Shown here: positions 21,941 through 34,292 of the stretch, piece after piece | Numbering within the stretch: the stretch's first letter is position 1 | How the letters are laid out: each line of letters opens with the position of its first letter | Source of the DNA: Sipunculus nudus | Taxonomy: Eukaryota; Annelida; Sipuncula; Golfingiida; Sipunculidae | Assembly: GCA_026874595.1 (NCBI GenBank) | Contig: CM049318.1 | Coordinates: 45,862,456-45,926,455, forward strand | Direction of reading: 5' to 3' | Length of the DNA: 64,000 nt | Program-made: the position numbers and the translations under genes | The notes under the pieces: model-generated | The model's input: only the letters and a program-made list of their open reading frames with translations | Told to the model about the DNA's origin: nothing | Database searches by the model: none

Positions 21941-23576
21941 GACATACGCAACTGACCAACATGCTTGCCAAAATCGAAGATTTCCGGCAAGCAATAAACA
22001 GACATTTGCGACTGGCGAACCAGCCTGCAGAAATCGAAGATATCCGGCAAGGAATGAAAAAAAAAAAAAAAACAAAACGGTTCGTGTCCTTTCCTGAAGG
22101 ACACACCGACTGAAACTTTGGACAGCAATCACCTGCATGCGCACAGACGTGCAGGCACGCGTTTTAGGTCTGACCAGGTCTGACCAGGTCTGAGGGCACA
22201 CTGGAATGGTGACGTTCCTATGGCCCTGAGAAAATGGTCAGCCCGTCCCGTATATTTATTCACAAGTTTTTACAAGGAAATGGCCGTGGCCCCCGCTACG
22301 CCAATTAATTCATCCCGTCGGCTGCGGGCCTGAATTGACATTTGGCCCGATGGACCCTACACAAAACGAGCAAACTGCGCTGATTGTCGCTCATACCTAC
22401 ACGTGTCTTTGTCTTACTAAAACGCGTGTCATCGTGCATTCCTGCATGACTCTGTGCATTCAGTTTTCCCTCCGTTTATAAAGTTTATATGGACATACTG
22501 ACAAAGTGACCCAAGACCGAGACCAGATGACTTTACCAGGTTATGGAGAAGACTCAGAGTAAGAACATAAGCTATAGTTTATGTAATTGAGGCTTTGGGT
22601 TTTAGAGATATGGCCAATATAATGATATGTGTGTCAGGGTCATGTGCAGCGCCCCCTAGCGGCCATATCAGGAAAATGAAAAATTGGTTTCGAGATATTA
22701 GTGTAAGACTTAGGATGTAATAGTTTCAAAAGGATTCTTTCAAAACTGTGCCCTTTAGAATGCTATATGTGAGACGCAAGAGCAAGCAGGCGAATTTGAG
22801 GACAACTGACAAACAGACAGACACACTGACAAAGTGTCACAAAATTGTGACCAGATGACTACACTAGGTTGTGGAGAAAACTCAGAGGAAGAAAATAAGC
22901 TATAGTTTATGTAATTGAGGCTTATAATTTTGGAGATATGGCCAAAATATCATATGTTCGGGAGGTTCGCATGCAGCGCCCCCTAGCGGCCCTATTCAAA
23001 AAATGAAAAAACGATTTCGAGATACTAGTGTAGGACTTATAATATGTCAGTTTCAGAAAGATTCCTGCAATAATGTGGCCTTTGGCGCAAGATGAATGAA
23101 ATCTCGAAATATCTCTATTCACGAGATATTTTACGAGATACTGCAATACTTGTTATAAAATCTTGTAGTACTAGTTGAATGCTACCTGATGCAAAAAACT
23201 AGATCACACTAGCTTTAAAACTGACAAAGTTAGAAAAATAAGACCCCTTATATTCGAATATCATGACTTTTCCCCAAAAATTTGTAACCATGGTTACGGC
23301 AAATTTGAGTCAGCTACACACCAGATGACAGGCCTTTGAATGACGATTAAAATGAGCTATTGTTGAAGTAGATACGGCTAATAGTCACAAAGATATGATG
23401 AAAAAACCGTTTTGGGAAGATTTGACGACCTTGACCTTGACCTTTCACCTATTTTAAGGAAAAACAATAGGGCACCTAGAAATTATGTTTTTCATCATCC
23501 CTGTAAGTTTCAAGGTTATTGTGGCAAATTTGTGGCCAGGAGAGTGCAGACAAACAAACAGACAGACAGACAAACA
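21941..23576 (+). repeat. B unit 9, type W (X/Z chimera)
   Basis: The first CTCF-like region has the X state 'atcagg', but downstream it has the Z states 'ctagatcac' and 'tttcccc'. This is the pattern expected from exchange or conversion between X and Z units somewhere in a stretch of about 530 bp. Confidence 0.9.
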
Positions 23577-25213
23577 GACATACGCAACTGACCAACATGC
23601 TTGCCAAAATCGAAGATTTCCGGCAAGCAATAAACAGACATTTGCGACTGGCGAACCAGCCTGCAGAAATCGAAGATATCCGGCAAGGAATGAAAAAAAA
23701 AAAAAAAAACAAAACGGTTCGTGTCCTTTCCTGAAGGACACACCGACTGAAACTTTGGACAGCAATCACCTGCATGCGCACAGACGTGCAGGCACGCGTT
23801 TTAGGTCTGACCAGGTCTGACCAGGTCTGAGGGCACACTGGAATGGTGACGTTCCTATGGCCCTGAGAAAATGGTCAGCCCGTCCCGTATATTTATTCAC
23901 AAGTTTTTACAAGGAAATGGCCGTGGCCCCCGCTACGCCAATTAATTCATCCCGTCGGCTGCGGGCCTGAATTGACATTTGGCCCGATGGACCCTACACA
24001 AAACGAGCAAACTGCGCTGATTGTCGCTCATACCTACACGTGTCTTTGTCTTACTAAAACGCGTGTCATCGTGCATTCCTGCATGACTCTGTGCATTCAG
24101 TTTTCCCTCCGTTTATAAAGTTTATATGGACATACTGACAAAGTGACCCAAGACCGAGACCAGATGACTTTACCAGGTTATGGAGAAGACTCAGAGTAAG
24201 AACATAAGCTATAGTTTATGTAATTGAGGCTTTGGGTTTTAGAGATATGGCCAATATAATGATATGTGTGTCAGGGTCATGTGCAGCGCCCCCTAGCGGC
24301 CATATCAGGAAAATGAAAAATTGGTTTCGAGATATTAGTGTAAGACTTAGGATGTAATAGTTTCAAAAGGATTCTTTCAAAACTGTGCCCTTTAGAATGC
24401 TATATGTGAGACGCAAGAGCAAGCAGGCGAATTTGAGGACAACTGACAAACAGACAGACACACTGACAAAGTGTCACAAAATTGTGACCAGATGACTACA
24501 CTAGGTTGTGGAGAAAACTCAGAGGAAGAAAATAAGCTATAGTTTATGTAATTGAGGCTTATAATTTTGGAGATATGGCCAAAATATCATATGTTCGGGA
24601 GGTTCGCATGCAGCGCCCCCTAGCGGCCCTATTCAAAAAATGAAAAAACGATTTCGAGATACTAGTGTAGGACTTATAATATGTCAGTTTCAGAAAGATT
24701 CCTGCAATAATGTGGCCTTTGGCGCAAGATGAATGAAATCTCGAAATATCTCTATTCACGAGATATTTTACGAGATACTGCAATACTTGTTATAAAATCT
24801 TGTAGTACTAGTTGAATGCTACCTGATGCAAAAAACTAGATCACACTAGCTTTAAAACTGACAAAGTTAGAAAAATAAGACCCCTTATATTCGAATATCA
24901 TGACTTTTCCCCAAAAATTTGTAACCATGGTTACGGCAAATTTGAGTCAGCTACACACCAGATGACAGGCCTTTGAATGACGATTAAAATGAGCTATTGT
25001 TGAAGTAGATACGGCTAATAGTCACAAAGATATGATGAAAAAACCGTTTTGGGAAGATTTGACGACCTTGACCTTGACCTTTCACCTATTTTAAGGAAAA
25101 ACAATAGGGCACCTAGAAATTATGTTTTTCATCATCCCTGTAAGTTTCAAGGTTATTGTGGCAAATTTGTGGCCAGGAGAGTGCAGACAAACAAACAGAC
25201 AGACAGACAAACA
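23577..25213 (+). repeat. B unit 10, type W, 1637 bp
   Basis: It has the same chimeric states as unit 9. Its poly-A tract has 17 rather than 16 A (about 23693-23709), which explains the one-base longer period. Confidence 0.92.
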
Positions 25214-26849
25214 GACATACGCAACTGACCAACATGCTTGCCAAAATCGAAGATTTCCGGCAAGCAATAAACAGACATTTGCGACTGGCGAACCAGCCTG
25301 CAGAAATCGAAGATATCCGGCAAGGAATGAAAAAAAAAAAAAAAACAAAACGGTTCGTGTCCTTTCCTGAAGGACACACCGACTGAAACTTTGGACAGCA
25401 ATCACCTGCATGCGCACAGACGTGCAGGCACGCGTTTTAGGTCTGACCAGGTCTGACCAGGTCTGAGGGCACACTGGAATGGTGACGTTCCTATGGCCCT
25501 GAGAAAATGGTCAGCCCGTCCCGTATATTTATTCACAAGTTTTTACAAGGAAATGGCCGTGGCCCCCGCTACGCCAATTAATTCATCCCGTCGGCTGCGG
25601 GCCTGAATTGACATTTGGCCCGATGGACCCTACACAAAACGAGCAAACTGCGCTGATTGTCGCTCATACCTACACGTGTCTTTGTCTTACTAAAACGCGT
25701 GTCATCGTGCATTCCTGCATGACTCTGTGCATTCAGTTTTCCCTCCGTTTATAAAGTTTATATGGACATACTGACAAAGTGACCCAAGACCGAGACCAGA
25801 TGACTTTACCAGGTTATGGAGAAGACTCAGAGTAAGAACATAAGCTATAGTTTATGTAATTGAGGCTTTGGGTTTTAGAGATATGGCCAATATAATGATA
25901 TGTGTGTCAGGGTCATGTGCAGCGCCCCCTAGCGGCCATATCCGGAAAATGAAAAATTGGTTTCGAGATATTAGTGTAAGACTTAGGATGTAATAGTTTC
26001 AAAAGGATTCTTTCAAAACTGTGCCCTTTAGAATGCTATATGTGAGACGCAAGAGCAAGCAGGCGAATTTGAGGACAACTGACAAACAGACAGACACACT
26101 GACAAAGTGTCACAAAATTGTGACCAGATGACTACACTAGGTTGTGGAGAAAACTCAGAGGAAGAAAATAAGCTATAGTTTATGTAATTGAGGCTTATAA
26201 TTTTGGAGATATGGCCAAAATATCATATGTTCGGGAGGTTCGCATGCAGCGCCCCCTAGCGGCCCTATTCAAAAAATGAAAAAACGATTTCGAGATACTA
26301 GTGTAGGACTTATAATATGTCAGTTTCAGAAAGATTCCTGCAATAATGTGGCCTTTGGCGCAAGATGAATGAAATCTCGAAATATCTCTATTCACGAGAT
26401 ATTTTACGAGATACTGCAATACTTGTTATAAAATCTTGTAGTACTAGTTGAATGCTACCTGATGCAAAAAACTAGATCACACTAGCTTTAAAACTGACAA
26501 AGTTAGAAAAATAAGACCCCTTATATTCGAATATCATGACTTTTCCCCAAAAATTTGTAACCATGGTTACGGCAAATTTGAGTCAGCTACACACCAGATG
26601 ACAGGCCTTTGAATGACGATTAAAATGAGCTATTGTTGAAGTAGATACGGCTAATAGTCACAAAGATATGATGAAAAAACCGTTTTGGGAAGATTTGACG
26701 ACCTTGACCTTGACCTTTCACCTATTTTAAGGAAAAACAATAGGGCACCTAGAAATTATGTTTTTCATCATCCCTGTAAGTTTCAAGGTTATTGTGGCAA
26801 ATTTGTGGCCAGGAGAGTGCAGACAAACAAACAGACAGACAGACAAACA
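25214..26849 (+). repeat. B unit 11, type Z
   Basis: All Z states are present, and the poly-A tract is uninterrupted. Confidence 0.93.
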
Positions 26850-28485
26850 GACATACGCAACTGACCAACATGCTTGCCAAAATCGAAGATTTCCGGCAAG
26901 CAATAAACAGACATTTGCGACTGGCGAACCAGCCTGCAGAAATCGAAGATATCCGGCAAGGAATGAAAAAAAAACAAAAAACAAAACGGTTCGTGTCCTT
27001 TCCTGAAGGACACACCGACTGAAACTTTGGACAGCAATCACCTGCATGCGCACAGACGTGCAGGCACGCGTTTTAGGTCTGACCAGGTCTGACCAGGTCT
27101 GAGGGCACACTGGAATGGTGACGTTCCTATGGCCCTGAGAAAATGGTCAGCCCGTCCCGTATATTTATTCACAAGTTTTTACAAGGAAATGGCCGTGGCC
27201 CCCGCTACGCCAATTAATTCATCCCGTCGGCTGCGGGCCTGAATTGACATTTGGCCCGATGGACCCTACACAAAACGAGCAAACTGCGCTGATTGTCGCT
27301 CATACCTACACGTGTCTTTGTCTTACTAAAACGCGTGTCATCGTGCATTCCTGCATGACTCTGTGCATTCAGTTTTCCCTCCGTTTATAAAGTTTATATG
27401 GACATACTGACAAAGTGACCCAAGACCGAGACCAGATGACTTTACCAGGTTATGGAGAAGACTCAGAGTAAGAACATAAGCTATAGTTTATGTAATTGAG
27501 GCTTTGGGTTTTAGAGATATGGCCAATATAATGATATGTGTGTCAGGGTCATGTGCAGCGCCCCCTAGCGGCCATATCCGGAAAATGAAAAATTGGTTTC
27601 GAGATATTAGTGTAAGACTTAGGATGTAATAGTTTCAAAAGGATTCTTTCAAAACTGTGCCCTTTAGAATGCTATATGTGAGACGCAAGAGCAAGCAGGC
27701 GAATTTGAGGACAACTGACAAACAGACAGACACACTGACAAAGTGTCACAAAATTGTGACCAGATGACTACACTAGGTTGTGGAGAAAACTCAGAGGAAG
27801 AAAATAAGCTATAGTTTATGTAATTGAGGCTTATAATTTTGGAGATATGGCCAAAATATCATATGTTCGGGAGGTTCGCATGCAGCGCCCCCTAGCGGCC
27901 CTATTCAAAAAATGAAAAAACGATTTCGAGATACTAGTGTAGGACTTATAATATGTCAGTTTCAGAAAGATTCCTGCAATAATGTGGCCTTTGGCGCAAG
28001 ATGAATGAAATCTCGAAATATCTCTATTCACGAGATATTTTACGAGATACTGCAATACTTGTTATAAAATCTTGTAGTACTAGTTGAATGCTACCTGATG
28101 CAAAAAACTAGATCACACTAGCTTTAAAACTGACAAAGTTAGAAAAATAAGACCCCTTATATTCGAATATCATGACTTTTCCCCAAAAATTTGTAACCAT
28201 GGTTACGGCAAATTTGAGTCAGCTACACACCAGATGACAGGCCTTTGAATGACGATTAAAATGAGCTATTGTTGAAGTAGATACGGCTAATAGTCACAAA
28301 GATATGATGAAAAAACCGTTTTGGGAAGATTTGACGACCTTGACCTTGACCTTTCACCTATTTTAAGGAAAAACAATAGGGCACCTAGAAATTATGTTTT
28401 TCATCATCCCTGTAAGTTTCAAGGTTATTGTGGCAAATTTGTGGCCAGGAGAGTGCAGACAAACAAACAGACAGACAGACAAACA
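26850..28485 (+). repeat. B unit 12, type Z with interrupted poly-A
   Basis: Z states are present, and the A16 tract carries an A-to-C change at 26975. Only unit 13 shares it. Confidence 0.93.
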
Positions 28486-30121
28486 GACATACGCAACTGA
28501 CCAACATGCTTGCCAAAATCGAAGATTTCCGGCAAGCAATAAACAGACATTTGCGACTGGCGAACCAGCCTGCAGAAATCGAAGATATCCGGCAAGGAAT
28601 GAAAAAAAAACAAAAAACAAAACGGTTCGTGTCCTTTCCTGAAGGACACACCGACTGAAACTTTGGACAGCAATCACCTGCATGCGCACAGACGTGCAGG
28701 CACGCGTTTTAGGTCTGACCAGGTCTGACCAGGTCTGAGGGCACACTGGAATGGTGACGTTCCTATGGCCCTGAGAAAATGGTCAGCCCGTCCCGTATAT
28801 TTATTCACAAGTTTTTACAAGGAAATGGCCGTGGCCCCCGCTACGCCAATTAATTCATCCCGTCGGCTGCGGGCCTGAATTGACATTTGGCCCGATGGAC
28901 CCTACACAAAACGAGCAAACTGCGCTGATTGTCGCTCATACCTACACGTGTCTTTGTCTTACTAAAACGCGTGTCATCGTGCATTCCTGCATGACTCTGT
29001 GCATTCAGTTTTCCCTCCGTTTATAAAGTTTATATGGACATACTGACAAAGTGACCCAAGACCGAGACCAGATGACTTTACCAGGTTATGGAGAAGACTC
29101 AGAGTAAGAACATAAGCTATAGTTTATGTAATTGAGGCTTTGGGTTTTAGAGATATGGCCAATATAATGATATGTGTGTCAGGGTCATGTGCAGCGCCCC
29201 CTAGCGGCCATATCCGGAAAATGAAAAATTGGTTTCGAGATATTAGTGTAAGACTTAGGATGTAATAGTTTCAAAAGGATTCTTTCAAAACTGTGCCCTT
29301 TAGAATGCTATATGTGAGACGCAAGAGCAAGCAGGCGAATTTGAGGACAACTGACAAACAGACAGACACACTGACAAAGTGTCACAAAATTGTGACCAGA
29401 TGACTACACTAGGTTGTGGAGAAAACTCAGAGGAAGAAAATAAGCTATAGTTTATGTAATTGAGGCTTATAATTTTGGAGATATGGCCAAAATATCATAT
29501 GTTCGGGAGGTTCGCATGCAGCGCCCCCTAGCGGCCCTATTCAAAAAATGAAAAAACGATTTCGAGATACTAGTGTAGGACTTATAATATGTCAGTTTCA
29601 GAAAGATTCCTGCAATAATGTGGCCTTTGGCGCAAGATGAATGAAATCTCGAAATATCTCTATTCACGAGATATTTTACGAGATACTGCAATACTTGTTA
29701 TAAAATCTTGTAGTACTAGTTGAATGCTACCTGATGCAAAAAACTAGATCACACTAGCTTTAAAACTGACAAAGTTAGAAAAATAAGACCCCTTATATTC
29801 GAATATCATGACTTTTCCCCAAAAATTTGTAACCATGGTTACGGCAAATTTGAGTCAGCTACACACCAGATGACAGGCCTTTGAATGACGATTAAAATGA
29901 GCTATTGTTGAAGTAGATACGGCTAATAGTCACAAAGATATGATGAAAAAACCGTTTTGGGAAGATTTGACGACCTTGACCTTGACCTTTCACCTATTTT
30001 AAGGAAAAACAATAGGGCACCTAGAAATTATGTTTTTCATCATCCCTGTAAGTTTCAAGGTTATTGTGGCAAATTTGTGGCCAGGAGAGTGCAGACAAAC
30101 AAACAGACAGACAGACAAACA
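28486..30121 (+). repeat. B unit 13, type Z with interrupted poly-A
   Basis: It shares the derived C (28611) with unit 12, which points to direct duplication of one from the other. It is the last complete B unit before the switch to C. Confidence 0.93.
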
Positions 30122-30175
30122 GACATACGCAACTGACCAACATGCTTGCCAAAATCGAAGATTTCCGGCAAGCAA
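30122..30175 (+). repeat. Partial B unit 14, one hairpin module
   Basis: Only the first hairpin module of the next B unit is present. It ends at 'ccggcaagcaa', where block C microsatellite begins. Confidence 0.85.
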
Positions 30176-30211
30176 CAAACAGACAAACAGACATCCGCGA
30201 CTGACCAACCA

Positions 30212-30241
30212 GCTTGCGAAAATCGAAGATTTCCGGCAAGC
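30212..30241. other. Hairpin module (C)
   Basis: GCTTGC (30212-30217) pairs with GCAAGC (30236-30241), and an inner AAATC-GAA-GATTT stem sits between them. The 5' end of the module is a CAGACATCCGCGACTG box. One copy is present per C unit. Confidence 0.8.
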
Positions 30242-30702
30242 AATAAAGTCTGGACTGTGCCTCCAACATGTATGATCATAGATGGGGCCCGGAGAGGCCG
30301 TCACGCACCGCTGCACACGCCGGCCGCCCACCGTAGGGACCCTGCCGCCACTTGCGGCGACGGCACGTGTCTTCGTGGTTTGGCGAAAAACGGCGCGAGA
30401 TTTGACGAGACTAACAATGTGACCCCTGAATGTGACTGCGAGTGTCAGCCGCTATCCAGCGCTGCAAACCATGTGTCTGTAGCGTAAAAAATGACATAAT
30501 TATAGGCATTTCTTTGAATGGTCACGTGTTCTCGTTTCACGAGAAACGGTGCGAGATATGACGAGACTTGCGATTGAATGACTAAGAACTAGAGGGATGC
30601 TGTCTAACGCCAAACACCAGACCTTTCTATCGCAAATATCAACAGAGAGAGAAGCTGGAAAACTCCGAATTTTCAGATTGTCAAGTTTTACCCCAAAATT
30701 TG

Positions 30703-30716
30703 GTAACCATGGTAAC
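30703..30716. promoter_or_regulatory. RFX X-box-like site 1 (C)
   Basis: GTAACCATGGTAAC is an exact match to GTHNYYATRRNAAC and is conserved in every C unit. Confidence 0.45.
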
Positions 30717-30847
30717 GGCAGCACAAAGCAACATGTGCGAAGGGATAAGCCAATGTTCCTAGTTTCAGATACGACCCAAAAAATGGTGTCACGTTTAATA
30801 TTTTTTGAGATATTGCAGAAAAATGATATGTTACAGTGTTTCATGTA

Positions 30848-30864
30848 CCACGCCCCCTGGTGGC
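30848..30864 (-). promoter_or_regulatory. CTCF-like site (C)
   Basis: CCACGCCCCCTGGTGGC is identical to the A site. It recurs at 32117, 33386, 34655 and on every 1269 bp to 44807, then 46075, 47344, 48614, 50334, 51604, and every 1269 bp to 63025. All copies are in one orientation and I saw none mutated. Confidence 0.5.
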
Positions 30865-31157
30865 TATTTAAAAAAAATGAAAAATTGGTTTCGAGATATT
30901 TCTAAATAACACAAAATATGCCATTTTCAAAGTCATAGTTTAAAAAATGCGACCTGTAAGCCATATTTAATGAAATCTCGAAAATTCTCGTTTGACGAGA
31001 AATGGTGCGAGATTTTACGAGACTTTCACTTGTATAATTAAAAGCTTATTTAGTACTATCTGATGCAAAAAACTAGAACTCTCTAGCTTTAAAAATGACA
31101 AAGTTAGAAAAATTAGGCCTTTTATTTTCGAAAATCATGAGTTTCCCCCCAAAATGT

Positions 31158-31171
31158 GTAACCATAGAAAC
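31158..31171. promoter_or_regulatory. RFX X-box-like site 2 (C)
   Basis: GTAACCATAGAAAC also matches GTHNYYATRRNAAC exactly, although it differs from site 1 at two positions. C units therefore carry two X-box-like sites, about 455 bp apart. Confidence 0.4.
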
Positions 31172-31299
31172 AGCAGATTTCAGCAACATATATATCAGAA
31201 GAAAGGCCTTGGAATGCCGATTAAAATGAGCCCTGTTTGAAGTGGCTATGACAAATAGTAATGGAGATATGAAGAAAAGAGCACTTTAGGAACTTTTGA

Positions 31300-31324
31300 T
31301 GACCTTGACCTTGACCTTTGACCT
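31300..31324 (-). promoter_or_regulatory. Nuclear-receptor-like half-site cluster (C)
   Basis: TGACCT occurs at 31300-31305, 31306-31311, 31312-31317 and, after one T, 31319-31324. It is identical to the block A cluster, and it recurs in every C unit. Confidence 0.5.
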
Positions 31325-31422
31325 ATATTGCCCAAAAACAATAGGCTTCTTGCATTTTTGATTTTACACAAACTGTGAAAGTTTGAAAGCGATGGGATCA
31401 AAATTGCGACCTGTAGAGACTG

Positions 31423-32691
31423 GACAGACAAACAAACAAACAAACAAACAGACAAACAGACATCCGCGACTGACCAACCAGCTTGCGAAAATCGAAGATT
31501 TCCGGCAAGCAATAAAGTCTGGACTGTGCCTCCAACATGTATGATCATAGATGGGGCCCGGAGAGGCCGTCACGCACCGCTGCACACGCCGGCCGCCCAC
31601 CGTAGGGACCCTGCCGCCACTTGCGGCGACGGCACGTGTCTTCGTGGTTTGGCGAAAAACGGCGCGAGATTTGACGAGACTAACAATGTGACCCCTGAAT
31701 GTGACTGCGAGTGTCAGCCGCTATCCAGCGCTGCAAACCATGTGTCTGTAGCGTAAAAAATGACATAATTATAGGCATTTCTTTGAATGGTCACGTGTTC
31801 TCGTTTCACGAGAAACGGTGCGAGATATGACGAGACTTGCGATTGAATGACTAAGAACTAGAGGGATGCTGTCTAACGCCAAACACCAGACCTTTCTATC
31901 GCAAATATCAACAGAGAGAGAAGCTGGAAAACTCCGAATTTTCAGATTGTCAAGTTTTACCCCAAAATTTGGTAACCATGGTAACGGCAGCACAAAGCAA
32001 CATGTGCGAAGGGATAAGCCAATGTTCCTAGTTTCAGATACGACCCAAAAAATGGTGTCACGTTTAATATTTTTTGAGATATTGCAGAAAAATGATATGT
32101 TACAGTGTTTCATGTACCACGCCCCCTGGTGGCTATTTAAAAAAAATGAAAAATTGGTTTCGAGATATTTCTAAATAACACAAAATATGCCATTTTCAAA
32201 GTCATAGTTTAAAAAATGCGACCTGTAAGCCATATTTAATGAAATCTCGAAAATTCTCGTTTGACGAGAAATGGTGCGAGATTTTACGAGACTTTCACTT
32301 GTATAATTAAAAGCTTATTTAGTACTATCTGATGCAAAAAACTAGAACTCTCTAGCTTTAAAAATGACAAAGTTAGAAAAATTAGGCCTTTTATTTTCGA
32401 AAATCATGAGTTTCCCCCCAAAATGTGTAACCATAGAAACAGCAGATTTCAGCAACATATATATCAGAAGAAAGGCCTTGGAATGCCGATTAAAATGAGC
32501 CCTGTTTGAAGTGGCTATGACAAATAGTAATGGAGATATGAAGAAAAGAGCACTTTAGGAACTTTTGATGACCTTGACCTTGACCTTTGACCTATATTGC
32601 CCAAAAACAATAGGCTTCTTGCATTTTTGATTTTACACAAACTGTGAAAGTTTGAAAGCGATGGGATCAAAATTGCGACCTGTAGAGACTG
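31423..32691 (+). repeat. Reference C unit, annotated
   Basis: In order: microsatellite (31423-31463), hairpin module (about 31481-31510), CpG-rich segment with GCCGC-CACTT-GCGGC (about 31551-31651), monomer-derived hairpin TCTCGTTTCACGAGA (31799-31813), exact X-box consensus (31972-31985), CTCF-like site (32117-32133), monomer hairpin TCTCGTTTGACGAGA (32255-32269), second exact X-box consensus (32427-32440) and four AGGTCA half-sites (32569-32593). The two monomer-derived segments show that the long unit was built from 148 bp-type sequence plus added modules. Confidence 0.88.
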
Positions 32692-33132
32692 GACAGACAA
32701 ACAAACAAACAAACAAACAGACAAACAGACATCCGCGACTGACCAACCAGCTTGCGAAAATCGAAGATTTCCGGCAAGCAATAAAGTCTGGACTGTGCCT
32801 CCAACATGTATGATCATAGATGGGGCCCGGAGAGGCCGTCACGCACCGCTGCACACGCCGGCCGCCCACCGTAGGGACCCTGCCGCCACTTGCGGCGACG
32901 GCACGTGTCTTCGTGGTTTGGCGAAAAACGGCGCGAGATTTGACGAGACTAACAATGTGACCCCTGAATGTGACTGCGAGTGTCAGCCGCTATCCAGCGC
33001 TGCAAACCATGTGTCTGTAGCGTAAAAAATGACATAATTATAGGCATTTCTTTGAATGGTCACGTGTTCTCGTTTCACGAGAAACGGTGCGAGATATGAC
33101 GAGACTTGCGATTGAATGACTAAGAACTAGAG

Positions 33133-33133
33133 A
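33133..33133. other. Private substitution in C
   Basis: 'agagagatgctg' occurs in this unit, against 'agagggatgctg' in the other C units. Confidence 0.85.
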
Positions 33134-34292
33134 GATGCTGTCTAACGCCAAACACCAGACCTTTCTATCGCAAATATCAACAGAGAGAGAAGCTGGAAAA
33201 CTCCGAATTTTCAGATTGTCAAGTTTTACCCCAAAATTTGGTAACCATGGTAACGGCAGCACAAAGCAACATGTGCGAAGGGATAAGCCAATGTTCCTAG
33301 TTTCAGATACGACCCAAAAAATGGTGTCACGTTTAATATTTTTTGAGATATTGCAGAAAAATGATATGTTACAGTGTTTCATGTACCACGCCCCCTGGTG
33401 GCTATTTAAAAAAAATGAAAAATTGGTTTCGAGATATTTCTAAATAACACAAAATATGCCATTTTCAAAGTCATAGTTTAAAAAATGCGACCTGTAAGCC
33501 ATATTTAATGAAATCTCGAAAATTCTCGTTTGACGAGAAATGGTGCGAGATTTTACGAGACTTTCACTTGTATAATTAAAAGCTTATTTAGTACTATCTG
33601 ATGCAAAAAACTAGAACTCTCTAGCTTTAAAAATGACAAAGTTAGAAAAATTAGGCCTTTTATTTTCGAAAATCATGAGTTTCCCCCCAAAATGTGTAAC
33701 CATAGAAACAGCAGATTTCAGCAACATATATATCAGAAGAAAGGCCTTGGAATGCCGATTAAAATGAGCCCTGTTTGAAGTGGCTATGACAAATAGTAAT
33801 GGAGATATGAAGAAAAGAGCACTTTAGGAACTTTTGATGACCTTGACCTTGACCTTTGACCTATATTGCCCAAAAACAATAGGCTTCTTGCATTTTTGAT
33901 TTTACACAAACTGTGAAAGTTTGAAAGCGATGGGATCAAAATTGCGACCTGTAGAGACTGGACAGACAAACAAACAAACAAACAAACAGACAAACAGACA
34001 TCCGCGACTGACCAACCAGCTTGCGAAAATCGAAGATTTCCGGCAAGCAATAAAGTCTGGACTGTGCCTCCAACATGTATGATCATAGATGGGGCCCGGA
34101 GAGGCCGTCACGCACCGCTGCACACGCCGGCCGCCCACCGTAGGGACCCTGCCGCCACTTGCGGCGACGGCACGTGTCTTCGTGGTTTGGCGAAAAACGG
34201 CGCGAGATTTGACGAGACTAACAATGTGACCCCTGAATGTGACTGCGAGTGTCAGCCGCTATCCAGCGCTGCAAACCATGTGTCTGTAGCGT

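Larger units (their letters stand above)
8853..30175. repeat. Block B: 1636 bp satellite array, 13 units
   Basis: The 'gacatacgcaactgacc' start recurs at 8853, 10489, 12125, 13761, 15397, 17033, 18669, 20305, 21941, 23577, 25214, 26850, 28486 and 30122. The period is 1636 bp except one of 1637 (unit 10). In unit order: two hairpin modules, a poly-A16 tract, an 8 bp-stem hairpin, three 10 bp AGGTCTGACC-type repeats, a B-only segment (about 9108-9403), a duplicated 228 bp segment with a CTCF-like site in each copy, an AT-rich stretch with a decayed monomer hairpin, the palindrome GTAACCATGGTTAC, a half-site cluster and the CAAA/CAGA tract. Units are nearly identical apart from a few diagnostic sites that define types X, Y, Z and W. 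No gene is evident. Confidence 0.97.
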
